This document shows, piece by piece, positions 13,432-14,527 of a DNA stretch of 14,527 nucleotides. Where the stretch lies: assembly GCA_964639525.1 (NCBI GenBank), contig CAZXDS010000077.1:1-14527 (forward strand), in the 5' to 3' direction. The notes under the pieces were generated by a model. That model had not been told where the DNA came from, ran no database searches, and saw nothing but the letters and a program-made list of their open reading frames with translations. This stretch comes from CAZXDS01 sp964639525. GTDB taxonomy: Bacteria; Bacteroidota; Ignavibacteria; Ignavibacteriales; Melioribacteraceae. The stretch's first letter is position 1, and each line of letters starts with the position of its first letter. The position numbers were made by a program, and so were the translations under genes.

Positions 13432-14475
13432 TTGAAAAAAAACTCCCTTCAAAACCGGTATTATTTTGCATCAATTGTAATTGCCTTGCTTAATCTTTTC
13501 GTTGTGTTTTTTGCTAAATATTCTCTAAACGGTTTATCAATAGGGGATTTTAGAGTCTCGTATGTAGGAAACTTACTTAACATAAGTTTAACTTTGCTAA
13601 TTATTATTGGTTTAATAATACAAATACTGAATTTAAACAATTCAAAATTAAAGCAAGGACTTACTGCTGTAAGTATTTCGGCGTTTTACTTAAGTGCCTC
13701 TGTAGCATTTTTGTTCATTGGCTTTAATGATATAAAATTTGGTACATCACCAATATTAAATTATCCGCCGCAAAAAATGATAATGGGCATTCTCGCCATA
13801 AGCAGCATTTTACTTCAACTGTATATCTCAATTTTTATTTGGGGAATGATGATTTACAAAGGAAAATACTTGTTTGTTAAATCATTTACATTTTTAATGT
13901 TTATAAGTTTTCTCAGTATGGTGTTTGGCGTGCTCTATACTTCTACTTCTCTTGGAAATCAAAAAATAAAAATCAAAAAAAAACATTATGATTATGCAGT
14001 AGTTCTTGGCGCTGCGGTTTGGAACAAGAATCAGCCAAGCCCGCTATTTAGTGGGAGAATAAATACGGCAAAAAATCTTTTAAGCAAAAGGATAGTCGAT
14101 AAAATATTTTTAACAGGAGGAAATGCTCCCGGTGAAGTTAGTGAAGCCAGAGCTGCCTATCAATATTTAATCAATCATTCAGTGGATAAATCTTTTCTGT
14201 CATTTGAGGAAAATACGAATACAACTTCGGAGCAAATCAGGTTCATTAAAATGAAAGATTCTGATGTTGCCGAAAATGGAGAGGTTATTAAGAAAAAATT
14301 GTTTCTAATTATTTCCGATGGTTTCCATTTGGCTCGTGTAAAGGAAATGTGTAAATTTTATGGAGTAAATGCCGATACGTATAGTTCGGAAAATTCTGCC
14401 GGAGCAAAATTAAATATTTACCATTCCTTGCGGGAAAGTGTGGGATTATTTCTATTTTGGCTTTTTTCTATTTGA
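13432..14475 (+). CDS. Membrane-anchored DUF218 (YdcF/SanA-like) protein
   Basis: A 347-residue protein with two parts. Residues 11-170 carry about five hydrophobic helices (roughly 11-30, 47-67, 78-98, 116-142, 150-170). Residues 187-347 are a DUF218 domain: YAVVLGAAVW, PSPLFSGRINTAKNLL, DKIFLTGGNAPGEVSEARAAYQYL, EENTNTTSEQIRF and LIISDGFHLARVKEMC. DUF218 proteins such as E. coli ElyC and SanA are linked to envelope integrity; a biochemical activity is not settled. With five helices and a basic KIKIKKKHYD junction, the side of the membrane on which the domain sits is uncertain. TTG is chosen as start because conservation of basic residues followed by a helix begins there; no Shine-Dalgarno is visible. 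It begins 15 bases after the ABC ATPase stop, so co-transcription is likely. The 52 bases after its stop show nothing. Confidence 0.85.
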   Translation: MKKNSLQNRYYFASIVIALLNLFVVFFAKYSLNGLSIGDFRVSYVGNLLNISLTLLIIIGLIIQILNLNNSKLKQGLTAVSISAFYLSASVAFLFIGFNDIKFGTSPILNYPPQKMIMGILAISSILLQLYISIFIWGMMIYKGKYLFVKSFTFLMFISFLSMVFGVLYTSTSLGNQKIKIKKKHYDYAVVLGAAVWNKNQPSPLFSGRINTAKNLLSKRIVDKIFLTGGNAPGEVSEARAAYQYLINHSVDKSFLSFEENTNTTSEQIRFIKMKDSDVAENGEVIKKKLFLIISDGFHLARVKEMCKFYGVNADTYSSENSAGAKLNIYHSLRESVGLFLFWLFSI

Positions 14476-14527
14476 AAGTATTTGGTGTTGGAGATTATTA
14501 TTATTTCAATCTTATAAAAAATATTTT

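Noticed and set aside
1..14527. Search by eye for CRISPR repeats, transposases, phage genes, toxin-antitoxin pairs, tRNA and rRNA genes.
   Set aside because: None found; every long ORF belongs to a housekeeping or transport family or is a single unknown in an ordinary operon.

Overview
The window is AT-rich bacterial chromosome (GC about one third by eye) with every credible gene on the + strand and tightly packed. A GT9 lipopolysaccharide-type glycosyltransferase and a TonB protein point to a Gram-negative cell. The TonB sequence, the folB-folK-deoxynucleoside kinase run and the frequent TTG/GTG starts with weak or absent Shine-Dalgarno sites fit the Bacteroidota/Chlorobiota/Ignavibacteriota group. 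My best guess is an Ignavibacteria-like organism. This is inferred from protein character, not from a marker gene.

Layout. (1) 1-2373: pgeF (5' end outside the window), a DMT/EamA transporter, folB and folK, joined by an 18-base gap and two short overlaps. (2) 2475-4423: deoxynucleoside kinase, a 73-residue one-helix membrane protein and a GT9 glycosyltransferase, also abutting. (3) 4537-6075: an exopolyphosphatase/GppA-like protein with a C-terminal HD domain, standing alone. (4) 6076-6454: the longest non-coding stretch, with two clear stem-loops, followed by asnS (6455-7744). (5) 7918-11675: an Na+/H+ antiporter-like carrier, a 121-residue unknown, the bifunctional NAD(P)HX repair enzyme nnr and a VanZ-like membrane protein, overlapping or spaced by 9 bases or fewer. 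(6) 11815-12465: a TonB-family protein with a good promoter, a strong ribosome site and a strong terminator. (7) 12619-14475: an iron/cobalamin-type ABC ATPase and a membrane-anchored DUF218 (YdcF/SanA-like) protein.

Functionally this is mostly housekeeping: peptidoglycan-precursor proofreading (pgeF), folate synthesis (folB, folK), dNTP salvage, envelope glycan synthesis, polyphosphate/(p)ppGpp metabolism, Asn-tRNA charging, ion homeostasis, cofactor repair and outer-membrane energy coupling. No mobile element, CRISPR array, phage gene, toxin-antitoxin pair, defence island, tRNA or rRNA is visible.

I do not see a convincing undescribed system. The best leads are the structured leader upstream of asnS (6184-6310) and the unknown protein at 9347-9712. 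Three starts deserve attention. The unknown protein and tonB are better started downstream of the longest ORF because a strong ribosome site lies inside the extra codons, and the VanZ-like gene starts at a TTG within nnr.
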